64,000 bases of DNA from Panulirus ornatus (GCF_036320965.1 NC_092286.1:28279677-28343676), one strand, 5' to 3'; shown: positions 22,304 through 34,394, numbered from the stretch's first letter. Made by a program: numbers and translations. The notes: generated from the sequence alone by a model not told the origin.

Positions 22304-22383
<80 letters not shown>
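22304..22383. repeat. (TA)n microsatellite
   Basis: This is a pure TA run that separates the fold-back element from the 3' end of a LINE. Confidence 0.98.
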
Positions 22384-22385
<2 letters not shown>

Positions 22386-23737
22386 TTATTATTTTGCTTT
22401 GTCGCTGTCTCCCGCGCCTGCGAGGTAGCGCAAGGAAACAGACGAAAGAAAATGGCCCAACCCACCCCCACACACATGCACACACACACACGTCCACACA
22501 CGCAAACATACACACCCACACATCCTAACGTACACACATATATACACTCACAGACACACACATATACACACATGAACACAATTCACACTGTCTGCCCCTA
22601 CCCACCCCCATCGCCACCTCGCCACACATGGAATACCATCCTCCTCCCCCCTCATGTGTGCGAGGTAGCACTAGGAAAAGACAACAAAGGCCCCATTCGC
22701 TCACACTCAGTCTCTAGCTGTCATGCAATAATGCCCGAAACCACAGCTCCCTTTCCACATCCAGGCCCCACACAACTTTCCATGGTTTACCCCAGACGCT
22801 TCACGTGCCCTGATTCAAGCCATTGACACCACGTCAACCCCGGTATACCACATCGATCCAATCACTCTATTCTTTGCCCGCCTTTCACCCTCCTGCATGT
22901 TCAGGCCCCGATCACTCAAAATCTTTTTCACTCCATCTTTTCACCTCCAATTTGGTCCCCCACTTCTCCTCGTTCCCTCCACCTCCGACACATATATCCT
23001 CTTGGTCAATCTTTCCTCACTCATTCTCTCCATGTGCCCAAACCATTTCAAAACACCCTCTTCTGCTCTCTCAACCAAGCTCTTTTTATTTCCACACATC
23101 TCTCTTACCCTTACGTTACTTACTCGATCAAACCACCTCACACCACACATTGTCCTCAAACATCTCATTTCCAGCACTCTATCCATAGCCCACGCCTCGC
23201 AACCATACAACACTGTTGGAACCACTATTCCTTCAAACATACCCATTTTTGCTTTCCGAGATAATGTTCTCGACTTCCACACATTCTTCAAGGCTCCCAG
23301 AATTTTCGCCCCCTCCCCCACCCTATGATCCACTTCCGCTTCCATGGTTCCATCCGCTGCCAGATCCACTCCCAGATATCTAAAACACTTCACTTCCTCC
23401 AGTTTTTCTCCATTCAAACTCACCTCCCAATTGACTTGACCCTCAACCCTACTGTACCTAATAACCTTGCTCTTATTCACATTTACTCTTAACTTTCTTC
23501 TTCCACACACTTTACCAAACTCCATCACCAGCTTCTGCAGTTTCTCACATGAATCAGCCACCAGCGCTGTATCATCAGCGAACATCATCTGACTCACTTC
23601 CCAAGCTCTCTCATCCACAACAGACTTCATACTTGCCCCTCTTTCCAAAACTCTTGCATTCACCTCCCTAACAACCCCATCCATAAACAGATTAAACAAC
23701 CATGGAGACATCACACACCCCTGCCGCAAACCTACAT
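22384..23737 (-). mobile_element. LINE copy with intact palm-to-thumb frame and complete 3' tail
   Basis: On the minus strand an open frame starts at the 5' truncation (about 23737), runs through LRQGCVMSPWLFNLFMDGVV, the catalytic MFADDTALVA box, KVIRYSRVEGQVNWEVSLNG, a YGCEAWAMDRV block and ends near VLKWFGHMERMSEERLTKRI. Seven residues after the AMDRV block are missing compared with the copy at 43821. The 3' UTR continues to the hairpin (GCGAGGTAGCGC on the plus strand at about 22425) and then (TA)n. The endonuclease and N-terminal RT motifs are absent, so it is 5'-truncated and cannot move by itself. Confidence 0.88.
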
Positions 23738-24029
23738 TGTAAAGCAAGACCCTCGAGCATTTGTCAAAATCCTTCGTCCGTTGTGTCAAAATGTTTAACG
23801 TAAATATGGGAACATATTTCTTTGGCTGTGTGTACGTAGCGGCTACGTCACACCAGTGGGAGGGGCAGACGTCACACATGATGACGTGGTACATGACGAC
23901 GCTTACCACGTCACTGACCACGAGGGATGAGGAATGGTCCGTGCACACGACCCCATAACCTCCCCCCCGATCCCTTTCGTCCCAACCAGACACATCCCAG
24001 ATGGTCAAGGTCGACCTTTAAGTACGAAG
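23738..24029. other. Unique spacer with clustered TGACGT sites
   Basis: This is the only non-repetitive sequence between the LINE and the 49-bp array. It carries TACGTCAC (23844), GACGTCAC (23868), TGACGTGG (23882) and CCACGTCA (23906), four CRE/UPRE-type sites within about 70 bases. No gene is visible beside it. Confidence 0.6.
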
Positions 24030-24803
24030 GGCCTCAGCGGGGGGGAGCCGTGTTCTCTGGGGGTAGGTCTGGGGTCTGGGCCTCAGCAGGGAGGAGCCTT
24101 GTTCTCTGGGGGTAGGTCTGGGGTCTGGGCCTCAGCAGGGGGGAGCCGTGTTCTCTGGGGGTAGGTCTGGGGTCTGGGCCTCAGCGGGGGGGAGCCGTGT
24201 TCTCTGGGGGTAGGTCTGGGGTCTGGGCCTCGGCAGGGGGGAGCCGTGTTCTCTGGGGGTAGGTCTGGGGTCTGGGCCTCAGCAGGGGGGAGCCGTGTTC
24301 TCTGGGGGTAGGTCTGGGGTCTGGGCCTCAGCAGGGGGGAGCCGTGTTCTCTGGGGGTAGGTCTGGGGTCTGGGCCTCAGCGGGGGGGAGCCGTGTTCTC
24401 TGGGGGTAGGTCTGGGGTCTGGGCCTCGGCAGGGGGGAGCCGTGTTCTCTGGGGGTAGGTCTGGGGTCTGGGCCTCAGCAGGGGGGAGCCGTGTTCTCTG
24501 GGGGTAGGTCTGGGGTCTGGGCCTCAGCGGGGGGGAGCCGTGTTCTCTGGGGGTAGGTCTGGGGTCTGGGCCTCAGCAGGGGGAGCCGTGTTCTCTGGGG
24601 GTAGGTCTGGGGTCTGGGCCTCAGCGGGGGGGAGCCGTGTTCTCTGGGGGTAGGTCTGGGGTCTGGGCCTCAGCAGGGGGGAGCCGTGTTCTCTGGGGGT
24701 AGGTCTGGGGTCTGGGCCTCAGCAGGGGGGAGCCGTGTTCTCTGGGGGTAGGTCTGGGGTCTGGGCCTCAGCAGGGGGGAGCCGTGTTCTCTGGGGGTAG
24801 GGG
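24030..24803. repeat. 49-bp G-rich minisatellite
   Basis: There are about 15.5 copies, including GGTCTGGGGTCTGGGCCTCA and GGGGGGAGCCGTGTTCTCTG. Copies differ at a few sites (CAGCAGG/CAGCGGG/CGGCAGG). Each unit has GGGG, GGG and two runs of five or more G, so quadruplex formation is plausible. The last unit runs straight into a LINE tail. Confidence 0.98.
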
Positions 24804-24898
24804 ACGTGTATGTATATACATGTGTATGGGGGTGGGTTGGGCCATTTCTTTCGTCTGTTTCCTTGCGCTACCTCGCAAACGCGGGAGACAGCGACAAA

Positions 24899-24900
<2 letters not shown>
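24804..24900 (+). mobile_element. LINE 3'-tail fragment
   Basis: It reads GTATATACATGTGTATGGGG, CCATTTCTTTCGTCTGTTTC, GCGCTACCTCGCAAACGCGG and GACAGCGACAAAG, the same terminal sequence as the LINE copies, in plus orientation, followed at once by (TA)n. Only ~100 bases of 3' end are present, a severe 5' truncation. Confidence 0.85.

Positions 24901-24956
<56 letters not shown>
24901..24956. repeat. (TA)n microsatellite
   Basis: This TA run immediately follows the LINE 3' tail and may be the element's own tail. Confidence 0.98.
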
Positions 24957-24959
<3 letters not shown>

Positions 24960-25013
24960 GATCACTGACGTCAGGTCACGAGAAAAATTACAATCGTCAC
25001 CATGTGATTGTAA

Positions 25014-25300
25014 TGGGAGGGAAGGGGAGGGAAAGGGAGGGGAGGGGGAGGGAAGGGGAGGGAAAGGGAGGGGAGGGGGAGGGAAGGGGAGGGCCAAGTG
25101 GCCCATCACCCTCCCCTGATATATTTTCGTCAGCGCCTCTTCTTCCCTCCCTTCCCCTCTTCCCTCCCTTCCCCTCTTCCCTCCCTTCCCCAGAGGGCGT
25201 AATCTAAGGGGGGTAGGGGGGGTGAGGGGGTGTTGGTTATCACCCACACAACAAGGGAAGGGAGGGGAGGTTTCCCTCCCTTCCCTCCCTTCCTCGTACT
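25014..25300. repeat. GGGAGGGGAA / CCCTTCCC low-complexity tract
   Basis: 25014-25095 is a purine tract of GGGAGGGGAAGGG words and 25139-25195 is its pyrimidine counterpart, so the pair could form an inverted structure. Another short pair occurs at 25255-25300. Confidence 0.85.
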
Positions 25301-25334
25301 GCAGGCTGGACCAAACACATGCACGCACGCACGC

Positions 25335-25503
<169 letters not shown>

Positions 25504-25660
25504 GTCGACCTTCCTTTTTTTCTTTTCACTGCCAGGGACGCGCGCCACGAATACACGCCCACCTCCCTCCTCCCTCACTCCCTCCTTAAGCTCGAAAGCC
25601 CCCACGTAGGCCCTAGGTGTTCATCTCCACCCGCCACCACCCGGATATGATCACATCAAT

Positions 25661-25771
25661 GCAGGAGGAGGGAGGACCCCTGGTCCCTCCTGCAGGAGGA
25701 GGGAGGCCCCCTGGTCCCTCCTGCAGGAGGAGGGAGGCCTCTGGTCCCTCCTGCAGGAGGAGGGAAGGGGA
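25661..25771. repeat. ~30-bp minisatellite with internal palindrome
   Basis: There are about 3.5 copies of a 30-31 base unit with CCTCCTGCAGGAGG, a 14-base perfect palindrome, plus CTGGTCCCTCC. Confidence 0.93.
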
Positions 25772-25917
25772 GAGGGTTAGGAGCCCTTATGGAAACGAGT
25801 GGGTCTTGTGAGGGGGGTGTTGCATGAGCGTTGAGGTGGGGGGGGGGGAAACAACCCACTCCACCCATGCAACACCACCCCCCCCTCCATCATCATCATC
25901 ACCCCCTCTACAATCGT

Positions 25918-25926
<9 letters not shown>

Positions 25927-26013
<87 letters not shown>

Positions 26014-26295
26014 TCTCTCTCTCCCGGAAGAAGACTCTTGCATGGGGGGGTGGGTGATGGGGGGGGGTTGTATCGTATCTCGACGTGACGCACTACCGCG
26101 CCGGCGTGGCGCGCCGCGCCTCCTCCTCCGGCGACACCGACGCGTAGCGAACGAATCGGTCGGGGTGGGGGGGTGTGGGGGTCGGGGTCGGGGTGTGGGG
26201 GTGTGGGGGGTGGGGGTTGTTGTGGGCGACGTGACGGCCAGACCAGACCGATAATACCAGAAAAACATCAACAATAAACAGGATACGCCTCTTGA

Positions 26296-26333
<38 letters not shown>
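25927..26333. repeat. (CT)n, GC-rich spacer and (CA)n
   Basis: (CT)n runs 25927-26024 with a CC slip. 26090-26150 is CpG-dense (GGCGTGGCGCGCCGCGCC). 26160-26215 is GGGGTGTGG-rich, and (CA)n runs 26299-26333. I see no gene. Confidence 0.85.
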
Positions 26334-26337
<4 letters not shown>

Positions 26338-26499
26338 CTCCCCCCTACCCCCCCCCCCCCCGCCCGCCCCGCGACATCTGAGGGACGGGAGTGAGTGAGT
26401 GACGGTCACTCACAGGATCTTCGTTATATAAGGCATTGTTAAAAAAAAAAACCAGAAAACATTATACTATCGCATAGAAAACGAGGGTAAGACGAGGTG

Positions 26500-29400
26500 T
26501 TGACGGGTTTCTCCCTATTTAAATCGGTGGGTTTCTGCCTATTTAAATCGGTGGGTTTCTGCCTATTTAAATCGGTGGGTTTCTGCCTATTTAAATCGGT
26601 GGGTTCCTGCCTATTTAAATCGGTGGGTTCCTGCCTATTTAAATCGGTGGGTTCCTGCCTATCTAAATCGGTGGGTTCCTACCTATTTAAATCGGTTGGT
26701 GCCTCCCTAATCAAATCGGTGGGTTTCTGCCTATCTAAATCAGTGGGTTCCTGCTTATTTAAAACAGTGGGTTTCTGCCTATCTAAATCGGTGGGTTCCT
26801 GCCTATTTAAATCGGTGGGTTTTTGCCTATTTAAAACGGTGGGTTCCTGCCTATTTAAATCGGTGGGTTCCTGCCTATTTAAATCGGTGGGTTCCTGCCT
26901 ATTTAAAACGGTGGGTTCCTGCCTATTTAAATCGGTGGGTTCCTGCCTATTTAAATCGGTGGGTTTCTGCCTACTTAAATCGGTGGGTTTCTGCCTATTT
27001 AAATCGGTGGGTTTCTGCCTATTTAAATCGGTGGGTTTCTGCCTATTTAAATCGGTGGGTTCCTGCCTATTTAAATCGGTGGGTTCCTGCCTATTTAAAT
27101 CGGTGGGTTCCTGCCTATCTAAATCGGTGGGTTCCTACCTATTTAAATCGGTTGGTTCCTCCCTAATCAAATCGGTGGGTTTCTGCCTATCTAAATCAGT
27201 GGGTTCCTGCTTATTTAAAACAGTGGGTTTCTGCCTATCTAAATCGGTGGGTTCCTGCCTATTTAAATCGGTGGGTTTTTGCCTATTTAAAACGGTGGGT
27301 TCCTGCCTATTTAAATCGGTGGGTTCCTGCCTATTTAAATCGGTGGGTTCCTGCCTATTTAAAACGGTGGGTTCCTGCCTATTTAAATCGGTGGGTTCCT
27401 GCCTATTTAAATCGGTGGGTTCCTGCCTATTTAAATCGGTGGGTTCCTGCCTATTCAAATCGGTGGGTTCCTCCCTAATCAAATCGGTGGGTTTCTGCCT
27501 ATTTAAATCGGTGGGTTTCTGCCTACTTAAATCGGTGGGTTTCTGCCTATTTAAATCGGTGGGTTTCTGCCTATTTAAATCGGTGGGTTTCTGCCTATTT
27601 AAATCGGTGGGTTCCTGCCTATTTAAATCGGTGGGTTCCTGCCTATTTAAATCGGTGGGTTCCTGCCTATCTAAATCGGTGGGTTCCTACCTATTTAAAT
27701 CGGTTGGTTCCTCCCTAATCAAATCGGTGGGTTTCTGCCTATCTAAATCAGTGGGTTCCTGCTTATTTAAAACAGTGGGTTTCTGCCTATCTAAATCGGT
27801 GGGTTCCTGCCTATTTAAATCGGTGGGTTTTTGCCTATTTAAAACGGTGGGTTCCTGCCTATTAAAATCGGTGGGTTCCTGCCTATTTAAATCGGTGGGT
27901 TCCTGCCTATTTAAAACGGTGGGTTCCTGCCTATTTAAATTGGTGGGTTCCTGCCTATTTAAATCGGTGGGTTCCTGCCTATTTAAAACGGTGGGTTCCT
28001 GCCTATTTAAATCGGTGGGTTCCTGCCTATTTAAATCTGTGGAATCCTGCCTATCTAAATCGGTGGGTTCCTACCTATTTAAATCGGTTGGTTCCTCCCT
28101 AATCAAATCGATGAGTTTTTGCCTATCTAAATCAGTAGGTTCCTGCTTATTTAAAACAGTGGGTTTCTGCCTATCTAAATCGGTGGGTTCCTGCCTATTT
28201 AAATCGGTGGGTTTGTTTATTTAAATCAGTGGGTTTCTGCCTATTTAAATCAGTGGGTTTCTGCCTATTTAAATCGGTGGGTTTCTGCTTATCTAAATCA
28301 TTGGGTTTCTGCCTATTTAAATCGGTGGGTTCCTGCCTATTTAAATCGGTGGGTTCCTGCCTATTTAAATCGGTGGGTTACTGCTTATTTAAATCAGTGG
28401 GTTTCTGCCTATTTAAATCGGTGGGTTCCTGCCTATTTAAATCGGTGGGTTCCTGCCTATTTAAATCAGTGGGTTCCTGCCTATTTAAATCGGTGGGTTT
28501 CTGCTTATTTAAATCAGTGGGATTCTGCCTATCTAAATCGGTGGGTTCCTGCCTATTCAAATCAGTGGGTTTCTACCTATTTAAATCGGTGGGTTCCTGC
28601 CTATTTAAATCAGTGGGTTTCTGCCTATTTAAATCGGTGGGTTCCTGCCTATTTATATCGGTGGGTTTCTGCCTATTAAAATCGGTGAGTTCCTGCCTAT
28701 TTAAATCGGTGGGTTCCTGCCTATTCAAATCAGTGGGTTCCTGCCTATTCAAATCGGTGGGTTTTTGCCTATTTAAATCGGTGGGTTCCTGCCTATTTAA
28801 ATCGGTGGGTTTCTGCCTATTTAAATCGATGGGTTCCTGCCTATTTAAATCGATGGGTTCCTGCCTATTTAAATCGGTGGGTTCCTGCCAATTCAAATCA
28901 GTGGGTTCCTGCCTATTTAAATCGGTGGGTTTTTGCCTATTTTAATCGGTGGGTTCCTGCCTATTTAAATCGGTGGGTTCCTGCCTATTTAAATCGGTGG
29001 GTTTTTGCCTATTTTAATCGGTGGGTTCCTGCCTATTTAAATCGGTGGGTTCCTGCCTATTCAAATCAGTGGGTTCCTGCTTATTTAAATCGGTGGGTTT
29101 TTGCCTATTTTAATCGGTGTGTTCCTGCCTATTTAAATCGGTGGGTTCCTGCCTATTCAAATCAGTGGGTTTCTGCCTATTTAAATCGGTGGGTTTCTGC
29201 CTATTTAAATCAGTGGGTCCCTGCCTATTTAAATTGGTGAGTTCCTCCCTATTTAAATCGATGGGTTCCTGCCTATTCAAATCAGTGGGTTCCTGCCTAT
29301 TTAAATCGGTGGGTTTTTGCCTATTTAAATCGATGGGTTCCTGCCTATTTAAATCGATGGGTTCCTGCCTATTTAAAACGGTGGGTTCCTGCCTATTTAT

Positions 29401-30267
29401 ATCGGTGGATTCCTGCCTATTTAAATCGGTGGGTTCCTGCCTATTTAAATCGGTGGGTTCCTGCCTATTTATATCGGTGGATTCCTGCCTATTGAAATCG
29501 GTGGGTTCCTGTCTATTTAAATCGGTGGGTTCCTGCCTATTTAAATCGGTGGGTTCCTGCCTATTTATATCGGTGGATTCCTGCCTATTTAAATCGGTGG
29601 GTTCCTGCCTATTTAAATCGGTGGGTGCCTGCCTATTTAAATCGGTGGGTACTGCCTATTTAAATCGGTGGGGTACTGCCTATTTAAATCGTTGGGTTCC
29701 TGCCTATTTAAATCGGTGGCTTCCTGCCTATTTAAATCGGTGGATTCCTGCCTATTTAAATCAGTGGGTTCCTGCCTATTTAAATCGGTGGGTTCCTGCC
29801 TATTTAAATCGGTGGGTTCCTGCCAATTTATATCGGTGGATTCCTGCCTATTTAAATCGGTGGGTTCCTGCCTATTTAAATCGGTGGATTCCTGCCTATT
29901 TAAATCGGTGGGTTCCTGCCTATTTAAATCGGTGGGTTCCTGCCTATTTAAATCGGTGGGTTCCTGCCTATTTAAATCGGTGGGTTCATGCCTATTTAAA
30001 TCGGTGGGTTCCTGCCTATTTATATCGGTGGGTTCCTGCCTATTTATATCGGTGGGTTCCTGCCTATTTAAATCGGTGGGTTCCTGCCTATTTATATCGG
30101 TGGATTCCTGCCTATTTAAATCGGTGGGTTCCTGCCTATTTATATCGGTGGATTCCTGCCTATTTAAATCGGTGGGTTCCTGCCTATTTAAATCGGTGGG
30201 TTCCTACCTATTTAAATCGGTGGGTTCCTGCCTATTTAAATCGGTGGGTTCCTGCCTATTTAAATCA
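26500..30267. repeat. 24-bp minisatellite, ~157 copies
   Basis: The unit is TGCCTATTTAAATCGGTGGG plus TTCC or TTTC. It contains TATTTAAA, so the array is bent and easily melted. Monomers stay in register for 1.7 kb (26500-28210), which leaves one plus frame open for 575 codons of a C-L-F-K-S-V-G-S unit; in two other plus frames TAA interrupts every unit. A distinctive run of variant monomers (ACCTATTT.., GGTTGGTTCCTCCCTAATC, AAAACAGTGG) recurs at 26681, 27137, 27689 and 28073, spacings of 456, 552 and 384 bases, all multiples of 24: a higher-order repeat. Changes are mostly non-synonymous, so I regard it as non-coding. Confidence 0.98.
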
Positions 30268-30605
30268 CTATAATTATCATTATAATTATCACAATAATTA
30301 TCATTACAATCATCACTATAATTATCACAATAATTATCATTACAATCATCACTATTATCATAATTATCACAAAAATGATCATCACAATCATCACAATAAT
30401 TATCATTATAATGATCACAATAATCATCACTGTAATTATCACTATAATTATCATTATAATTATCACAATAATTATCACTGTAATTATCACTATAATTATC
30501 ATTATAATTATCACTGTAATTATCACTATAATTATCATTATAATGATCACAATAATTATCACTGTAATTATCACTATAATTATCATTATAATTATTATCA
30601 TGATT
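30268..30605. repeat. AT-rich TAATTATCA array
   Basis: This is a ~12-base pattern of ATAATTATCACT, ATAATTATCATT and ATAATGATCACA. It starts directly at the end of the 24-bp array. Confidence 0.93.
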
Positions 30606-30689
30606 ATATTACAGCCGGTTTATAACACGGTGTGAAGTTCAGGGTTTCTTACCCAGCCCATCATCATCACCCATACATCACTTCAGGAT

Positions 30690-31210
30690 CGGCCCTGAAT
30701 TTCAGGGACCACGCCCCCCCCACCCCCTCCCCACCCCACACCCTACCCCTCCCCCCCCTGTTCTGAAGTTGGTTCAGGTCTTTCCCCCCCTTACCCCTTA
30801 CCTCTCCCCTCCCCTCCCCCCCCGGGCTGAATTTCAGGGACCATGTCCCCCCCACCCTCCCCCCCTGTTCTGAAGTTGGTTCAGCTCTTAGCTCTCCCCC
30901 TTACCCCTTACCTCTCCCCTCCCCTCCCCCCCCCGGGCTGAATTTCAGGGACCATGTCCCTCCTCCTCTCCCCCCCCCCCCTCCAACCTGTTCTGAAGTT
31001 GGTTCAGGTCTTCCCCCCCACCCCTTACCCCTCCCCCCCGGGCTGAATTTCAGGGACCATGTCCCTCCACCCCCCTCCGACCCTCCAACCTGTTCTGAAG
31101 TTGGTTCAGGTCTTCCCCCCCTACCTTACCCCCTCCCCTCCCCTCCCCCCCATAGGCTGAATTTCAGCGACCATGTCCTCCCGACCTGTTCTGAAGTGGG
31201 GGCCAGGTCC
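30690..31210. repeat. ~105-130-bp C-rich tandem repeat
   Basis: There are about 4.5 units, each with GCTGAATTTCAGGGACCATG, a C-rich filler of variable length, and TGTTCTGAAGTTGGTTCAGG. Length differences come from C-runs. Confidence 0.93.
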
Positions 31211-31332
31211 TCTTCCCCTCACACTCCCCTCACCCCACTGCAACACACACAACGCCCCCCCACCCCTTTTTTTCCCCTCCCCCCTTGTCGTTCTCCCCTT
31301 CCTAGCCCCAGGAAGGGGAGGGGGAGAGGGGG

Positions 31333-31336
<4 letters not shown>

Positions 31337-31372
<36 letters not shown>

Positions 31373-31433
31373 GAGGAGGAGGAGGAGGTGTGTGTGTGTG
31401 TGTGTGTGTGTGTGTAGGAGGAGGAGGAGGAGA

Positions 31434-31483
<50 letters not shown>

Positions 31484-31544
31484 GAGGAGGAGGAGGAGGT
31501 GTGTGTGTGTGTGTGTGTGTGTGTGTAGGAGGAGGAGGAGGAGA

Positions 31545-31586
<42 letters not shown>

Positions 31587-31599
31587 GAGGAGGAGGAGG

Positions 31600-31637
<38 letters not shown>

Positions 31638-31653
31638 GAGGAGGAGGAGGAGA

Positions 31654-31721
<68 letters not shown>

Positions 31722-31737
31722 GAGGAGGAGGAGGAGA

Positions 31738-31796
<59 letters not shown>
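31337..31796. repeat. Composite (GT)n / (AGG)n array
   Basis: Seven (GT)n blocks are separated by seven blocks of TAGGAGGAGGAGGAGGAG, which end alternately in GGTG or AAGGTG (pattern A-B-A-B-A-B-B). The (GT)n lengths vary more than the AGG blocks. It is an amplified dimer of two microsatellites. Confidence 0.96.
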
Positions 31797-31939
31797 ATAC
31801 GCCAGTCTGGGGGGGGTCGTTATCAGCCACAGCACCGCCGCCACTGCCACCACAACGAATGACGTCACAAGGTCGTCACAGCTGGTACACATTGGGTCGT
31901 CCTTGGTGTATGGGCAGGGGGGAAGGGGGGGAGGGGGGT
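31797..31939. other. Short unique spacer
   Basis: CACCGCCGCCACTGCCACCA and following sequence; no gene recognised. Confidence 0.6.
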
Positions 31940-32870
31940 GTCGTGCCCTCGAGGTCAAAGGTCGTTTTGTTTTTCGTCAGTGGTCGTACCGACGTGCTCA
32001 AAGGTCGTACCGTCGTGTTGTAAGGTCGTACCGTCGTGTTGTAAGGTCGTACCGTCGTGCTCAAAGGTCGTACCGTCGTGCTCAAAGGTCGTACCGTCGT
32101 GCTCAAAGGTCGTACCGACGTGCTCAAAGGTCGTTCCGTCGAGGTCAAAGATCGTACCGACTTGCTCAAAGGTCGTACCGACTTGCTCAAAGGTCGTACC
32201 GACGTGCTCAAAGGTCGTACTGTCGAGGTCAAAGGTCGTACCGACTTGCTCAAAGGTCGTGCCGTCGAGGTCAAAGGTCGTACCGACTTGCTCAAAGGTC
32301 GTACCGTCGAGGTCAAAGGTCGTACCGACTTGCTCAAAGGTCGTACCGTCGAGGTCAAAGATCGTACCGACTTGCTCAAAGGTCGTACCGACGTGCTCAA
32401 AGGCGTCGTACCGACTTGCTCAAAGGTCGTACCGACTTGCTCAAAGGTCGTACTGTCGAGGTCAAAGGCGTCGTACCGACTTGCTCAAAGGTCGTACTGT
32501 CGAGGTCAAAGATCGTACCGACTTGCTCAAAGGTCGTACCGTCGAGGTCAAAGATCGTACCGACTTGCTCAAAGGTCGTACCGTCGAGGTCAAAGGTCGT
32601 ACCGACTTGCTCAAAGGTTGTACCGTCGAGGTCAAAGGTCGTACCGACGTACTCAAAGGTCGTACCGTCGAGGTCAAAGGTCGTACCGACTTGCTCAAAG
32701 GTCGTACCGTCGAGGTCAAAGGTCGTAACGACTTGTTCAGAGGTCGCACCGACGTGCTGAAAGGTCGTAGCGTCGAGGTCAAAGGTTGTACCGACGTGCT
32801 CAAAGGTCGTACCGTCCAAGGAAGGGGTCGTACCAACGCGCTCGAGGGTCGTGCCACGGACGTGCACGGG
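31940..32870. repeat. 21-bp minisatellite array B
   Basis: There are about 43 units of two alternating types, GTCGTACCGACTTGCTCAAA(G) and GTCGTACCGTCGAGGTCAAA(G), giving a 42-base dimer over much of its length. Early units read TCGTACCGTCGTGCTCAAAG, which shares the core of the array at 10760. The GAGGTCAAAGGTCG junction recurs at every dimer. All three frames on both strands are open for long stretches; none is coding. Confidence 0.97.
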
Positions 32871-32878
32871 GTCGGTCA

Positions 32879-32985
32879 CACACACACACACACACACCCC
32901 GTGACCCCTGTGATCAGCTGATCACACAGCTGATAACACAGCTGATAACACAGCTGATAACACAGCTGATAACACAGCTGATAAG
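32879..32985. repeat. (CA)n and 12-bp CAGCTGATAACA repeat
   Basis: (CA)n at 32879-32897 is followed by about six copies of CAGCTGATAACA (first ones with ATCA). Each copy holds the palindrome CAGCTG, a canonical E-box. Confidence 0.95.
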
Positions 32986-33089
32986 CAAGCAAGCACAAGG
33001 GGGGCCCCCTCCCCCCCAGCTATTCATTCAAAACACGGACGCAAAGATATGGTGAAGCAGAGATACGACCATGGCCTGCGAGCACGCAG

Positions 33090-34265
33090 GGTTGCGTCAC
33101 TGTTACGACACCACCATCACCCCTCCCTGCGTCACTGTTACGACGACACCATCACCCCTCCCTGCGTCACTGTTACGACACCATCACCCCTCCCTGCGTC
33201 ACTGTTACGACACCATCACCACCCCTCCCTGCGTCACTGTTACGACACCACCATCACCCCTCCCCGCGTCACTGTTACGACACCATCACCCCTCCCTGCG
33301 TCACTGTTACACCACCCCTCCTTGCGTCACTTGTTACGACACCACCACCCTTCCCTGCGTCACTGTTACGACACCACCATCACCCCTCCCTGCGTCACTG
33401 TTACGACACCACCATCACCCCTCCCTGCGTCACTGTTACGACACCATCACCCCTCCCTGCGTCACGGTTACGACACCACCACCACCCCTCCATGCGTCAC
33501 TGTTACGACACCACCATCACCCCTCCCTGCGTCACTTACGACACCACCATCACCCTTCCCTGCGTCACTGTTACGACACCACCATCACCCCTCCCTGCGT
33601 CACTGTTACGACACCATCACCCCTCCCTGCGTCACTGTAACGACACCACCACCCCTCCCTGCGTCCCTGTTACGACACCATCACCCCTCCCTGCGTCACC
33701 GTTACGACACCATCACCCCTCCCTGCGTCCCTGTTACATCATCACCCCTCCCTGCGTCACTGTTACGGCACCACCATCACCCCTCCCTGCGTCACTGTTA
33801 CGACACCACCATCACCCCTCCCTGCGTCACTGTTACATCATCACCCCTCCCTGCGTCACTGTTACGACACCACCATCCCTCCCTGCGTCCCTGTTACGAC
33901 ACCATCACCCCTCCCTGCGTCACCGTTACGACACCATCACCCCTCCCTGCGTCACTGTTACATCATCACCCCTCCCTGCGTCACTGTTACGACACCACCA
34001 CCCCTCCCTGCGTCCCTGTTACGACACCATCACCCCTCCCTGCGTCACCGTTACGACACCACCACCCCTCCCTGCGTCCCTGTTACATCATCACCCCTCC
34101 CTGCGTCACTGTTACGGCACCACCATCACCCCTCCCTGCGTCACTGTTACGACACCACCATCACCCCTCCCTGCGTCACTGTTACGACACCATCACCCCT
34201 CCCTGCGTCACCGTTACGACACCACCACCCCTCCCTGCGTCACTGTTACGACACCATCACGCCAC
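33090..34265. repeat. 32-35-bp minisatellite
   Basis: There are about 36 copies of TTACGACACCATCACCCCTC plus CCTGCGTCACTG, with optional ACC triplets that change length from 29 to 35. Several units lack the CGACACC part (TTACATCATCACC). The TACGACACC and CTGCGT words recur in the array at 57352. Confidence 0.97.
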
Positions 34266-34394
34266 TTGCAGGTTTTGAGGAGCGAGGGGAAAGAACGGTA
34301 AACATGGTCGATTGTAGACGGGGGGCGACGTGAATATGGTCGATTCTAGACCACAATTCACCTACCAAACCTTCCATCACCCCTCACACTTGTA

